Origin: an uncultured Clostridia bacterium
Lineage (GTDB): Bacteria > Bacillota > Clostridia > TANB77 > CAG-508
Assembly (NCBI GenBank): GCA_944386375.1
Contig: CALXAW010000002.1
Coordinates: forward strand, 1-30,390
Direction: 5' to 3'
Length of the DNA: 30,390 nucleotides
Part shown: in pieces, positions 14,605 through 21,834 of the stretch
How positions within the stretch are numbered: the stretch's first letter is position 1
How the letters are laid out: each line of letters begins with the position of its first letter
Made by a program: the position numbers and the translations under genes
The notes under the pieces: model-generated
Told to the model about the DNA's origin: nothing
Databases searched by the model: none
The model's input: only the letters and a program-made list of their open reading frames with translations

Positions 14605-14710
14605 ACAAATGTTACTCGCCACCCTGTTGGCGAAACATAAGTGTACAGGTGAACAAATGTTACTCGCAACCCTACTTGCGACTAATAAATGTGTAGGTGA
14701 ACAAATATTA
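14605..14710 (+). ncRNA. ToxI/CptI-type antitoxin RNA repeats (type III TA)
   Basis: Two 48-nt repeats at 14605-14652 and 14653-14700, then a 10-nt start of a third (ACAAATATTA). Each unit begins ACAAATGTTACTCGC. Within a unit, positions 12-16 pair with 25-29 (TCGCC/GGCGA, then TCGCA/TGCGA) and loop positions 19-23 pair with 41-45 (CCTGT/ACAGG, then CCTAC/GTAGG), a hairpin-type pseudoknot. Three base pairs change on both sides between units. Type III antitoxins are such repeat RNAs: the toxin cuts the transcript into units that bind and inhibit it. Two repeats of this length are most like the CptI group. Position between promoter and terminator, before the toxin, is canonical. Confidence 0.85.
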
Positions 14711-14745
14711 GAGAATCTATCTTTTAAAGGTAGATTCTCATTTTA
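14711..14745 (+). terminator. Attenuating terminator between antitoxin RNA and toxin gene
   Basis: An 11-bp stem with one wobble (14711-14721 with 14729-14739, GAGAATCTA arms) is followed by ATTTT. In type III systems this terminator lets most transcription stop after the RNA and a minority reach the toxin, keeping antitoxin in excess. Confidence 0.85.
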
Positions 14746-14759
14746 GAAATGAGGTAATA

Positions 14760-15239
14760 ATGAAAGTAGAAAATGGAAAATTTTATTTTATAAAAGATGA
14801 ATTTTTTGATATATTTAAGAATTATAATTTGATGCATAACAAAGAAAATGGTACTAAAAGACCTTGTTATTTTTGTTTTAATGATCCACAAGACAAAAAA
14901 ATAATATGGTTTGTGCCAATATCAAGTAAGGTCGAAAAATATAAACTAATATATGAAAATAAGAAGAAAACTAGAAAAAAAGTTTATAATTTTGTTTTTG
15001 GAAAAGTTCTAGGAAAAGAAAAAACATTTTTAATTCAAAATATTTTCCCAACAACTGAATATTACATAGAAAGTAAGTACCAAAGTAAAAATCAAGATGT
15101 AAAAATTACAGCATCTTTGAAAAAAGAAATCATTCAAACATCAATAAATGTAATAAAACTAGCTAAAAAGGGGATTAATATTCCTTTTTATAATATAATT
15201 GAAATGAAAGAAATATTGTTAAAAAATCCTTGCGTATAG
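14760..15239 (+). CDS. Type III toxin, ToxN/AbiQ/CptN-family endoribonuclease
   Basis: 159 residues, close to the compact size of this family. The N-terminus KFYFIKDEFFDIF, the basic turn K33-R34-P35-CYF and the VPISSKVEKY motif (S55/S56) are typical of ToxN-type RNases, where a Lys near 33 and a Ser/Thr near 52-55 are active-site residues. The rest follows the family's KegG/MazF-like barrel with a long helix near 120-136. The enzyme cuts mRNA and its own antitoxin transcript at A-rich sites; when freed it halts growth, and several relatives abort phage infection. GAGGT lies close before the ATG, and expression depends on read-through of the terminator at 14711. Confidence 0.88.
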   Translation: MKVENGKFYFIKDEFFDIFKNYNLMHNKENGTKRPCYFCFNDPQDKKIIWFVPISSKVEKYKLIYENKKKTRKKVYNFVFGKVLGKEKTFLIQNIFPTTEYYIESKYQSKNQDVKITASLKKEIIQTSINVIKLAKKGINIPFYNIIEMKEILLKNPCV

Positions 15240-15258
15240 TAAGTTTTATTTGTATAAT
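15230..15258 (+). promoter_or_regulatory. Promoter of the pta-ackA operon
   Basis: TTGCGT at 15230-15235 and TATAAT at 15253-15258 with a 17-base spacer. The -35 box overlaps the last codons of the toxin gene, so pta does not need transcription from the toxin-antitoxin locus. Confidence 0.7.
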
Positions 15259-15303
15259 AGATAGCGGAGAAATTGAGGTTGAAGAAAGGAGATATTATTT
15301 GGT

Positions 15304-16299
15304 ATGGCTTTTATAGATAAAATAAAAATTTTGGCAAAATCCAATTTAAAAACAATAGTGCTTCCAGAGGCAGAAGAAATTCGCGTACTAAAGGCAACAG
15401 AGAAGATCTTACAAGAAGATTTTGCACATATAATTTTAGTAGGAGACGAAGAAAGAATTTTAAAAATAGCACAAGAAAATAATATAAATATTGAAAAAGC
15501 TAAAATAGTAAATCCACAAAAATCTAATAACACAAAAGATTTTGCTAAAAAATTATATGAATTAAGAAAGCACAAAGGCATGACCGAAGAAGAAGCAGAA
15601 AGGCTAGTACTAGACCCAATACATTATGGTGTAATGATGGTAAAACAAGAAATGGCAGATGGTTTGGTTTCTGGTGCTATACATTCTACAGCAGATACAC
15701 TAAGGCCAGCATTACAAATATTAAGAACAGCGACTAATACAAAATTAGTTTCGGCATTTTTTATAATGGAAGTTCCAAATTGTAACTATGGAGAAAATGG
15801 TTTATTCATTTTTACAGACTGTGCATTAAATCCAAATCCAAATGAAGAAGAACTTGCAGAAATTGCAATAGCTTCTAGTAATAGCTTTAAAGCACTTATA
15901 GGAAAGGAACCTAAAATTGCAATGCTTTCATATTCAACACATGGAACGGCAAAATCTGAATCAATAGATAAAGTAGCAAATGCAACAAAAATAGTAAATA
16001 ACTTAAGGCCAGATTTAATAATTGATGGAGAATTGCAATTAGATGCTGCAATTATTCCAGAAATAACAAAAATAAAAGCACCTAATAGCCCACTTAAAGG
16101 AGAGGCAAATATTTTAGTGTTTCCAAATTTAGATGCAGGAAATATTGGTTATAAATTAGTTCAAAGGTTTGCAAATGCAAATGCATATGGACCACTTTGT
16201 CAAGGAATAGCAAAGCCTGTAAATGACTTATCACGAGGCTGTTCAGTTGACGACATAGTTGGAACAGTTGCATTAACAGCAGTTCAAACAATAATATAA
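15304..16299 (+). CDS. pta: Phosphate acetyltransferase
   Basis: 331 residues, the usual length of the short clostridial enzyme without the N-terminal regulatory domain. The family pattern is clear: IVLPEAEEIRVLKA near the start, HYGVMMVKQEMADGLVSGAIHSTADTLRPALQI in the middle, LSYSTHGTAKSE, and near the end FPNLDAGNIGYKLVQR with GPLCQGIAKPVNDLSRGC. It converts acetyl-CoA and phosphate to acetyl phosphate and CoA, the first step of acetate formation. AAGGAG is 12 bases before the ATG, slightly far. ackA follows after 29 bases, forming the standard operon. Confidence 0.95.
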   Translation: MAFIDKIKILAKSNLKTIVLPEAEEIRVLKATEKILQEDFAHIILVGDEERILKIAQENNINIEKAKIVNPQKSNNTKDFAKKLYELRKHKGMTEEEAERLVLDPIHYGVMMVKQEMADGLVSGAIHSTADTLRPALQILRTATNTKLVSAFFIMEVPNCNYGENGLFIFTDCALNPNPNEEELAEIAIASSNSFKALIGKEPKIAMLSYSTHGTAKSESIDKVANATKIVNNLRPDLIIDGELQLDAAIIPEITKIKAPNSPLKGEANILVFPNLDAGNIGYKLVQRFANANAYGPLCQGIAKPVNDLSRGCSVDDIVGTVALTAVQTII

Positions 16300-16328
16300 T
16301 ATTAAATATAGAAAGGATGAAACAAAAA

Positions 16329-17531
16329 ATGAAAATTTTAGTTGTAAACTGTGGGAGCTCTTCTGTAAAATATCAATTAATAAATATGGAAACAGAAGAA
16401 GTAATGGCATCAGGAAAATACGAAAGAATAGGAGAAACAGAGGCTTTTATAGTACATAAGGTAAATGGAGAAAAACATAAAATGGAGCATCCAGCAGAAA
16501 CACACAAAGAGGCAATAGAATTTATATTAGAACAATTAACTTGTAAAGAATATGGAGTAATTAATACTTTAGACGAAATTGACGCAGTAGGTCATAGAAT
16601 AGTTCATGGGGGAGAAAAACTAGTACAATCTTATATTGTAGACGAAAGAGTAAAACAATTATTAAGAGAGGCTATAGACTTAGCTCCACTTCATAATTCT
16701 GGTGCTTTATCTGGAATTGAAGTTATGGAAAAATTGTTACCAAATACACCAATGGTAACGGTTTATGATACAGCATTTCACCAAACAATAGAAAAAGATA
16801 GATATATGTATCCATTGCCATATAGATTTTACGAAAAATATGGAATACGTAAATATGGTTTCCATGGTACATCACATATGTATGTATCACAAAGATTAGC
16901 AGAAATAGAAGGAAAAGATGTAAAAGACTTAAAAATTGTTTCTTGCCATTTAGGACAAGGTTCTAGTATTTGTGCTGTAAAAGGCGGAAAATCTGTAGAT
17001 ACAAGTATGGGCTTTACACCTCTTGGAGGTCTACCAATGGTTACAAGATGTGGCGATATTGACCCATCTACAGTGTTATATATAATGAGAAAAGAAAATA
17101 TGTCTGCTGCGGAAATGGAACAATTTTTAAATAAAAAAGCTGGAATTTTATCTATGACAGAAGGAGAAGGTATTGCACCAGATTTTAGAGAGATTTCAGA
17201 TAAAGCAACAGAAGGAAACGAAAAAGCAATGGTTGCTTTAAATACTTTTACATATTCTATAGCACAATATATAGTAAGATATATGGTTGCTATGGGTGGA
17301 ATTGATTATATATTATTTACTGGTGGTATTGGAGAAAATCAAGCAAATGTAAGAGAAGGAGTATGTAACTTTTTAGAGTTTATGGGTGTAGAGTTAGACA
17401 AAGAAAAAAATAAAATAAGAGGAGAAGAGTTACAAATTTCTACAGATAATTCAAAAATAAAAGTATTTGTAGTTCCTACAAATGAAGAGCTTATGATTGC
17501 AAAAGAAACAGTAAGATTAATAAATAAATAG
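16329..17531 (+). CDS. ackA: Acetate kinase
   Basis: 400 residues from the ATG at 16329; an ATG at 16317 lies on the AAAGGA ribosome binding site and is rejected. Acetokinase-family signatures are present: MKILVVNCGSSSVKYQLI at the N-terminus, VGHRIVHGG, the catalytic region VYDTAFHQT, HGTSHMYVSQR, HLGQGSSICAV, DTSMGFTPLGGLPM and FTGGIGENQANVRE. It transfers phosphate from acetyl phosphate to ADP, giving ATP and acetate, the energy-yielding end of the pathway begun by pta. The pair marks a fermentative lifestyle. Confidence 0.96.
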   Translation: MKILVVNCGSSSVKYQLINMETEEVMASGKYERIGETEAFIVHKVNGEKHKMEHPAETHKEAIEFILEQLTCKEYGVINTLDEIDAVGHRIVHGGEKLVQSYIVDERVKQLLREAIDLAPLHNSGALSGIEVMEKLLPNTPMVTVYDTAFHQTIEKDRYMYPLPYRFYEKYGIRKYGFHGTSHMYVSQRLAEIEGKDVKDLKIVSCHLGQGSSICAVKGGKSVDTSMGFTPLGGLPMVTRCGDIDPSTVLYIMRKENMSAAEMEQFLNKKAGILSMTEGEGIAPDFREISDKATEGNEKAMVALNTFTYSIAQYIVRYMVAMGGIDYILFTGGIGENQANVREGVCNFLEFMGVELDKEKNKIRGEELQISTDNSKIKVFVVPTNEELMIAKETVRLINK

Positions 17532-17534
17532 TGT

Positions 17535-17574
17535 ATAAAAGTTCCTATGCTCCGGAATTAGCACACAAATTTAC
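17535..17574. repeat. GCTCC-type intergenic module, copy 1
   Basis: ATAAAAGT at the start, GCTCC in the middle and GCACACAAATTTAC at the end match the module at 19337-19375 with one gap. Here the module is not next to a 39-nt palindrome. Confidence 0.45.
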
Positions 17575-17591
17575 ATAAACCTCATATTATA
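17563..17591 (+). promoter_or_regulatory. Putative sigma-K-type sporulation promoter for dpaB
   Basis: CATATTATA at 17583-17591 fits the CATANNNTA -10 pattern of sigma-K, and ACA at 17563-17565 fits its short AC-containing -35 element, 17 bases away. In Bacillus the spoVF operon is transcribed by sigma-K in the mother cell, which supports the assignment. No sigma-A promoter stands out here. Confidence 0.45.
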
Positions 17592-17617
17592 TATAAGAAG
17601 GGAGGGGTATGTAAGTT

Positions 17618-18196
17618 TTGGAATTAAAAGGAGTAAAAATAGGTTTTATATTAACTGGTTCTTTTTGTACTTTTAAAAATACTATTCCTAAAATTAAGGA
17701 ATTGGTAGAAAAAGGAGCAGATGTGTTGCCAATTATGTCATATAATGCGTATAATACAGATACTAAGTTTGGAAAAGCACAAGATTTTATAAAAGAAATA
17801 CAAGAAATAACAAAAAAAGAAATAATACATACAATAACAGATGCAGAGCCAATTGGACCAAAAAAAATGACAGATGTTATGGTTATAGCACCAGCTTCTG
17901 GTAATACTATGGCAAAACTTGCAAATGATATTATAGACACACCTGCTACAATGTCTGCAAAATCACATTTAAGAAATAGTAGACCATTAGTTATTGCACC
18001 ATCTACCAATAATGGATTAAGTGCAAATGCAGTAAATATTGCCAAATTATTAAATAGAAAAAATTATTATTTTGTGCCTTTTAGGCAGGATAATCCAATT
18101 ACAAAACCTAGGTCAATTGCATTTGACCCAGAATATATATGTAAAACAATAGAATATGCATTAGATAGAAAGCAAATTCAACCAATATTATTATGA
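17618..18196 (+). CDS. dpaB: Dipicolinate synthase subunit B
   Basis: 192 residues from TTG 17618, set by AAGGGAGGGG 10 bases upstream (the nearby ATG is followed at once by a stop). The flavoprotein-like fold and family pattern match SpoVFB: GFILTGSFCTF, the MSYNAYNTDTKFGKAQDFI segment, AEPIGPKKMTDVMVIAPASGN, ATMSAKSHLRN and FVPFRQDNPITKP. With subunit A it makes dipicolinic acid, which fills the spore core as its calcium salt. Subunit A (dpaA) normally lies directly upstream but here ackA does, so the gene is separated from its partner. It is good evidence that the organism, or its recent ancestor, sporulates. Confidence 0.92.
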   Translation: MELKGVKIGFILTGSFCTFKNTIPKIKELVEKGADVLPIMSYNAYNTDTKFGKAQDFIKEIQEITKKEIIHTITDAEPIGPKKMTDVMVIAPASGNTMAKLANDIIDTPATMSAKSHLRNSRPLVIAPSTNNGLSANAVNIAKLLNRKNYYFVPFRQDNPITKPRSIAFDPEYICKTIEYALDRKQIQPILL

Positions 18197-18211
18197 ATTT
18201 GAAACTTTTAC

Positions 18212-18238
18212 AAGAGGCACCCAAAATGGGTGCCTCTT
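18212..18238. terminator. Hairpin between convergent dpaB and recombinase genes
   Basis: A perfect 12-bp stem AAGAGGCACCCA/TGGGTGCCTCTT with a 3-base loop, the most GC-rich hairpin nearby. It lies between convergent genes and could end transcription from both sides, though neither side has a long U-run. Confidence 0.6.
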
Positions 18239-18249
18239 AATCTATAAAC

Positions 18250-19242
18250 CTATTTTTGATTATAATTTGCTAGAGGATTGCTTTCTACAGCATTACGTAC
18301 TTGGTCATTGCTAACATGTGTATATATCTCTGTTGTAGCTATACTTTCGTGTCCAAGTAACTCTTGTAAAGCTCTAATATCTACATTGCCATATTGATAC
18401 ATAAGAGTTGCGGCAGTGTGCCTTAATTTATGTACAGAATACTTACTAGAGTCAAGTCCAGCTTTTGCAAGCTCTTTATAAACAATGTGTTGTACGGTTC
18501 TATTACTTATTCTTTCTCTTCTTTCACTTAAGAATAATGCCTTTTCAGAATTTCTTTTATCACGTTTTATACCTTCTTTTGGTCTAACTTGCAAATAATT
18601 ATTAATAGCGTTTATACAAGCTTTGTTTAAATATACAACTCTTTCTTTATTACCTTTACCAATAACAGTAAGCTTGTTTTCACTAAAATCTATATCTTTT
18701 ATATTTATTCCAACTAATTCAGAAAGACGCATACCACAATTTAAAAATAAAGTTAAAATTGCAAAATCTCTTTGGGCATTTCTATTGTCATCATCTTGTG
18801 CGATATTTAATAGTTTTTGGCTATCTTCTAAAGAAAGATACTTTGGAACTCTTTTATCTAGTTTAGGTGTTTTTAAATTTTGAGCTGGGTTTTTTTCTAA
18901 AACATCACCTTCTTCAGTAAGATATTTAAAAAATATTCTAATAGTAGATATTTTTCTAGCCCTAGTACTTGCCTTACTTTTGTTATCTACTGCTAGGTGA
19001 GAAATAAAAGCATGTATATCATTTAAAGTTATTTTTTTTAAATCTGACACACTAAATTTAGATATATCTATTTTGTCATAATCATCTTCTTTAGTTAAAT
19101 TAAAATGTATTGATATATATTTTAGAAACATTGATAAATCATAATTATATTCTTTTACAGAGTTTGGCGACTTATTTAATATTGTTATAGAATAATCTAA
19201 AAAAGCATTTAAAAAATCTGGATTTTTATTTTTGTCTATCAT
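18250..19242 (-). CDS. XerC/XerD-type tyrosine recombinase
   Basis: 330 residues. An N-terminal SAM-like DNA-binding core domain (about 8-110) precedes the catalytic domain with R172 (GMRLSELVG), K196 or K199 in GKGNKER, H271 and R274 (HKLRHTAATL), H298 (LLGHES) and nucleophile Y307. All catalytic residues are intact. Such enzymes resolve chromosome dimers at dif, or act as integrases. No excisionase, cargo or attachment sites were seen around it, so a housekeeping Xer role is preferred, but the assignment to XerC or XerD is not possible here. AAGGATGG lies 7 bases before the ATG. An unrelated run of repeats lies upstream of it. Confidence 0.88.
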   Translation of the reverse strand: MIDKNKNPDFLNAFLDYSITILNKSPNSVKEYNYDLSMFLKYISIHFNLTKEDDYDKIDISKFSVSDLKKITLNDIHAFISHLAVDNKSKASTRARKISTIRIFFKYLTEEGDVLEKNPAQNLKTPKLDKRVPKYLSLEDSQKLLNIAQDDDNRNAQRDFAILTLFLNCGMRLSELVGINIKDIDFSENKLTVIGKGNKERVVYLNKACINAINNYLQVRPKEGIKRDKRNSEKALFLSERRERISNRTVQHIVYKELAKAGLDSSKYSVHKLRHTAATLMYQYGNVDIRALQELLGHESIATTEIYTHVSNDQVRNAVESNPLANYNQK

Positions 19243-19302
19243 TTTTTCACCATCCTTAATACATATAATATCACTAATTGATTATTTTTTAAAGATATTT
19301 TC

Positions 19303-19341
19303 TTTATTTAATAGGAAAGTGATACTTTCCTATTAAATAAA
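19303..19341. repeat. 39-nt palindromic repeat, complete copy
   Basis: TTTATTTAATAGGAAAGT and its complement ACTTTCCTATTAAATAAA flank a GAT centre. Same length and core as the copies at 11942 and 30268, while the outer arms differ but remain paired. Confidence 0.75.
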
Positions 19342-19390
19342 AGTCGCTCCGCTCCAACGTTGCACACAATTTTACTTACGTAAAATTGGC
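19337..19390. repeat. GCTCC-type module with hairpin, copy 2
   Basis: ATAAAAGTCGCTCCGCTCC through CACACAATTTTAC matches 17535-17574, and its start resembles 30302-30326. It runs into a perfect hairpin CAATTTTAC-TTAC-GTAAAATTG at 19367-19388. No gene overlaps. Confidence 0.5.
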
Positions 19391-19392
19391 GC

Positions 19393-19461
19393 TTGAACAA
19401 ATACGCGATGTGTAACTATACTAAAATGTTAAAAAATTTTAATCACATCGCTTTTGTTCAA
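19393..19461. repeat. Long hairpin containing the inverted 39-bp duplicate
   Basis: TTGAACAAA plus GCGATGTG (19393-19412) pair with CACATCGC plus TTTGTTCAA (19444-19461) around a 31-base loop. Bases 19413-19455 read on the - strand match 9961-9999. Together with the two preceding repeats it fills most of the 323-base gap between the recombinase and acyl-CoA synthetase genes. Confidence 0.6.
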
Positions 19462-19502
19462 TTAATTATCCTAATAATTTTTTGGCTGACCACTCATTCC
19501 AA

Positions 19503-19531
19503 TTTATTTTAAATTTAAATTATGGTATAGT
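19503..19531 (+). promoter_or_regulatory. Putative promoter/operator of the fatty-acid synthesis operon
   Basis: TTTATT at 19503-19508 and TATAGT at 19526-19531 with a 17-base spacer. The perfect palindrome TTTAAATTTAAA (19508-19519) lies between the boxes and may bind a repressor; it is not a clear FapR or FabT site. Confidence 0.4.
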
Positions 19532-19565
19532 ATATCAGGAAAAAATTGAAGATGGAGAGTAGTAT

Positions 19566-21272
19566 ATGAACGAAAGATTATATGAATATATAGAAATTAC
19601 AGACATAAAGGATATGTTAAATAAAACAAAAGATTTGTATGGAGATAAAACAGCATACAAAATAAAAATAGAAGAAGGCAAATATATAACATTTTCGCAT
19701 AAAGAAGTAAGAGAAATGGTAGATGCCTTAGGTACAGAATTAATAAATATGGGGTTAAAAGGAAAAAGAATAGCCGTAATTGGCGAAACAAGATACGAAT
19801 GGGAAATAGCATATTTATCAATAGTATGTGGAACAGGAATAGTAGTGCCACTTGATAAATCTTTAACAGAAAATGAATTAAAACAAGTAATAAGAAGATC
19901 AGAAATAGAAGCAATTTTTTGCTCAAAAAAATATGTAGAAACTTTAGAAAAATTTAAATACATGGGTATAGGTAACTTAAAACATATTATATCTATGGAT
20001 TTAGACAAACACGAAAATGGAATATATTCAGAAAAAGAGTTAATAGAAAATGGCAAAATACTTTTACAAAATGGAGATACAAGATTTACAAATGCCAAAA
20101 TAAATCCAAAAGAAATGAGTATAATGCTTTTTACATCTGGTACAACATCTGCATCAAAAATAGTTGCATTATCACATAAAAATATATGTAGTAATTTGAT
20201 GGATATTGCATCTGTATTAGATATAAATTCTAATGATATATTTTTATCTGTACTTCCTATACATCATGTGTTTGAATGTACAGTTGGATTTTTATTTGCT
20301 TATTATAAGGGAGCACAAAGGGTATATTCAGATGGGTTACGACATATAGTAAAAAATTTAAAAGAATATAATGCAACATTTATGGCCTGTGTACCAGCAA
20401 TATATGAGAGAATATTTAAACATATTAGAAAAAATTTAGAAAATGAAGGAAAATTAGAAGAAATCTTAAAAAAAGAAGAAATGTATAAAAATTCAACAAT
20501 GGAAGAAAGAAAGCGCGCATTCAAAGAAATACACGATATGTTAGGTGGTAATATACGTTTATTTATAAGTGGTGCGGCAGCTTTAGATAAAACAATAGAA
20601 GAAAGATTTAGGCTTTTGGGTATAAATATAGTTCAAGGGTATGGTTTAACAGAAACATCACCAATTATTGGAGTTGGAAATAATAAATACCATAAAATAG
20701 GCTCTATAGGAAAAGCTGTTCCAAGTGTTAAAGCAAAAATAGTTGATGCAAATACAGAAGGAATAGGTGAATTAGTTGTAAAAGGTCCAAATATAATGCT
20801 TGGCTATTTTCAAAACGAAGAAGCTAATAAACAAGCTTTAGTAGATGGCTGGTTTTATACAGGTGATTTAGCTAAAATTGATAAAGAAGGATATATATTT
20901 ATATCTGGAAGAAAGAAAAATGTTATAGTACTAAAAAATGGTAAAAATATCTATCCAGAAGAAATAGAAAACTTAGTTAACAGAATAGAAGGAGTTACAG
21001 AATCTTTTATATTTGGAAAACAAAGGTCAGAAGATAAAGAAGATATAAAAATAAATGTTAAAATAGTATTTGATAGAAATGTAATGAAAAAGGTATATGG
21101 AGCAATAGATGATGAAGCAATTTATAAAATATTGTCACAACAAATAAAAGAAATAAACCAAAATATGGCAAAATATAAAGCAATAAGAGGAATTATTTTA
21201 ACAGAAGAACCTTTAATAAAAACATCAACAAATAAAATAAAAAGGCAGGCAAATTTAGATGCAATTAAATAA
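19566..21272 (+). CDS. AMP-forming long-chain acyl-CoA (or acyl-ACP) synthetase
   Basis: 568 residues of the ANL adenylating superfamily. The P-loop MLFTSGTTSASKIVALSH is at 187-204, GYGLTETSP near 358, GWFYTGDLAKID and ISGRKKNVIVLKNGKNIYPEEIE in the hinge to the C-terminal domain, and a final KTSTNKIKRQ with the adenylation lysine. It activates a free fatty acid with ATP and joins it to CoA or possibly ACP. As the first gene of a fatty-acid synthesis operon it may recycle or import exogenous fatty acids, perhaps priming elongation. Its 3' end overlaps birA by 14 bases, so they are co-transcribed. Confidence 0.88.
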   Translation: MNERLYEYIEITDIKDMLNKTKDLYGDKTAYKIKIEEGKYITFSHKEVREMVDALGTELINMGLKGKRIAVIGETRYEWEIAYLSIVCGTGIVVPLDKSLTENELKQVIRRSEIEAIFCSKKYVETLEKFKYMGIGNLKHIISMDLDKHENGIYSEKELIENGKILLQNGDTRFTNAKINPKEMSIMLFTSGTTSASKIVALSHKNICSNLMDIASVLDINSNDIFLSVLPIHHVFECTVGFLFAYYKGAQRVYSDGLRHIVKNLKEYNATFMACVPAIYERIFKHIRKNLENEGKLEEILKKEEMYKNSTMEERKRAFKEIHDMLGGNIRLFISGAAALDKTIEERFRLLGINIVQGYGLTETSPIIGVGNNKYHKIGSIGKAVPSVKAKIVDANTEGIGELVVKGPNIMLGYFQNEEANKQALVDGWFYTGDLAKIDKEGYIFISGRKKNVIVLKNGKNIYPEEIENLVNRIEGVTESFIFGKQRSEDKEDIKINVKIVFDRNVMKKVYGAIDDEAIYKILSQQIKEINQNMAKYKAIRGIILTEEPLIKTSTNKIKRQANLDAIK

Positions 21273-21834
21273 TTTAAAAACAAAATTTTTAGGACAAAAT
21301 ACATTTTATATTAACACTATAGATTCAACTCAAAGCGAAATTTGGCGATTATATAAAAAGCAAGCACCAACAGGTACTTTAGTATTTGCAGATATACAAA
21401 CAAAAGGTAAGGGCACACATGGAAGAACTTGGCATACAAGCCAAGCAGAAAATATTGCATTTTCTTTTTTAATAAACAATAACTTTAATATAGAAAAATT
21501 AGATGGTATAACCATTGAAATAGCAGAAATTATAGTAGATATTTTTAAAAGAAAATACAATATACAAATTAAAATAAAAAAACCAAATGATCTAATTTAT
21601 AATAACAAAAAACTAGGTGGAATTTTAACTGAGACAAAAATATTAGGCACACAAGTTACATGTATAGTAATAGGAATTGGTATAAATACAAACCAAATAG
21701 AATTCCCAGAAGATATAAAAAACACTGCAACTTCCATAAAAAAAGAGTTTAATATAACTGTAGATACAAAAGAATTTATAGCTGAATTTTGTAATGTTTT
21801 TGAAAAACGATTTATAGAAAGGATGAAAAAATAA
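21259..21834 (+). CDS. birA: Biotin-[acetyl-CoA-carboxylase] ligase (BirA catalytic domain)
   Basis: 191 residues with only the catalytic domain: no N-terminal repressor helix-turn-helix, and the usual C-terminal SH3-like domain is absent or very short. The biotinyl-AMP loop is TKGKGTHGRTWHT (48-60), followed by KKPNDLIYNNKKLGGILTE (107-125) with catalytic K118, and a GIGINTN motif. It attaches biotin to the lysine of AccB, encoded 3 kb downstream in the same operon, which explains its location. The start overlaps the synthetase gene and its stop shares a base with the fabD start. Confidence 0.88.
   Translation: MQLNNLKTKFLGQNTFYINTIDSTQSEIWRLYKKQAPTGTLVFADIQTKGKGTHGRTWHTSQAENIAFSFLINNNFNIEKLDGITIEIAEIIVDIFKRKYNIQIKIKKPNDLIYNNKKLGGILTETKILGTQVTCIVIGIGINTNQIEFPEDIKNTATSIKKEFNITVDTKEFIAEFCNVFEKRFIERMKK

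Noticed and set aside
14605..14700. Tandem riboswitch, for example a glycine-type pair
   Set aside because: No known aptamer core is present; two identical-length pseudoknot units before a terminator and a ToxN-like gene fit a type III antitoxin.
14605..14710. Short CRISPR array
   Set aside because: Units are contiguous without unique spacers, and no cas genes are in the window.
17587..18045. 152-codon open frame on the - strand opposite dpaB
   Set aside because: Fully antisense to a well-supported gene, no ribosome binding site, and a composition expected from mirrored coding.
18250..19242. Integrase of a prophage or integrative element
   Set aside because: No phage, conjugation or excision genes and no attachment-site duplications nearby; surrounding genes are housekeeping.
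19481..19505. Third copy of the 200-bp element core near the fatty-acid promoter
   Set aside because: Only TTTTTTGGCT and CTCATTCCAA are shared, in broken order; too short to call.
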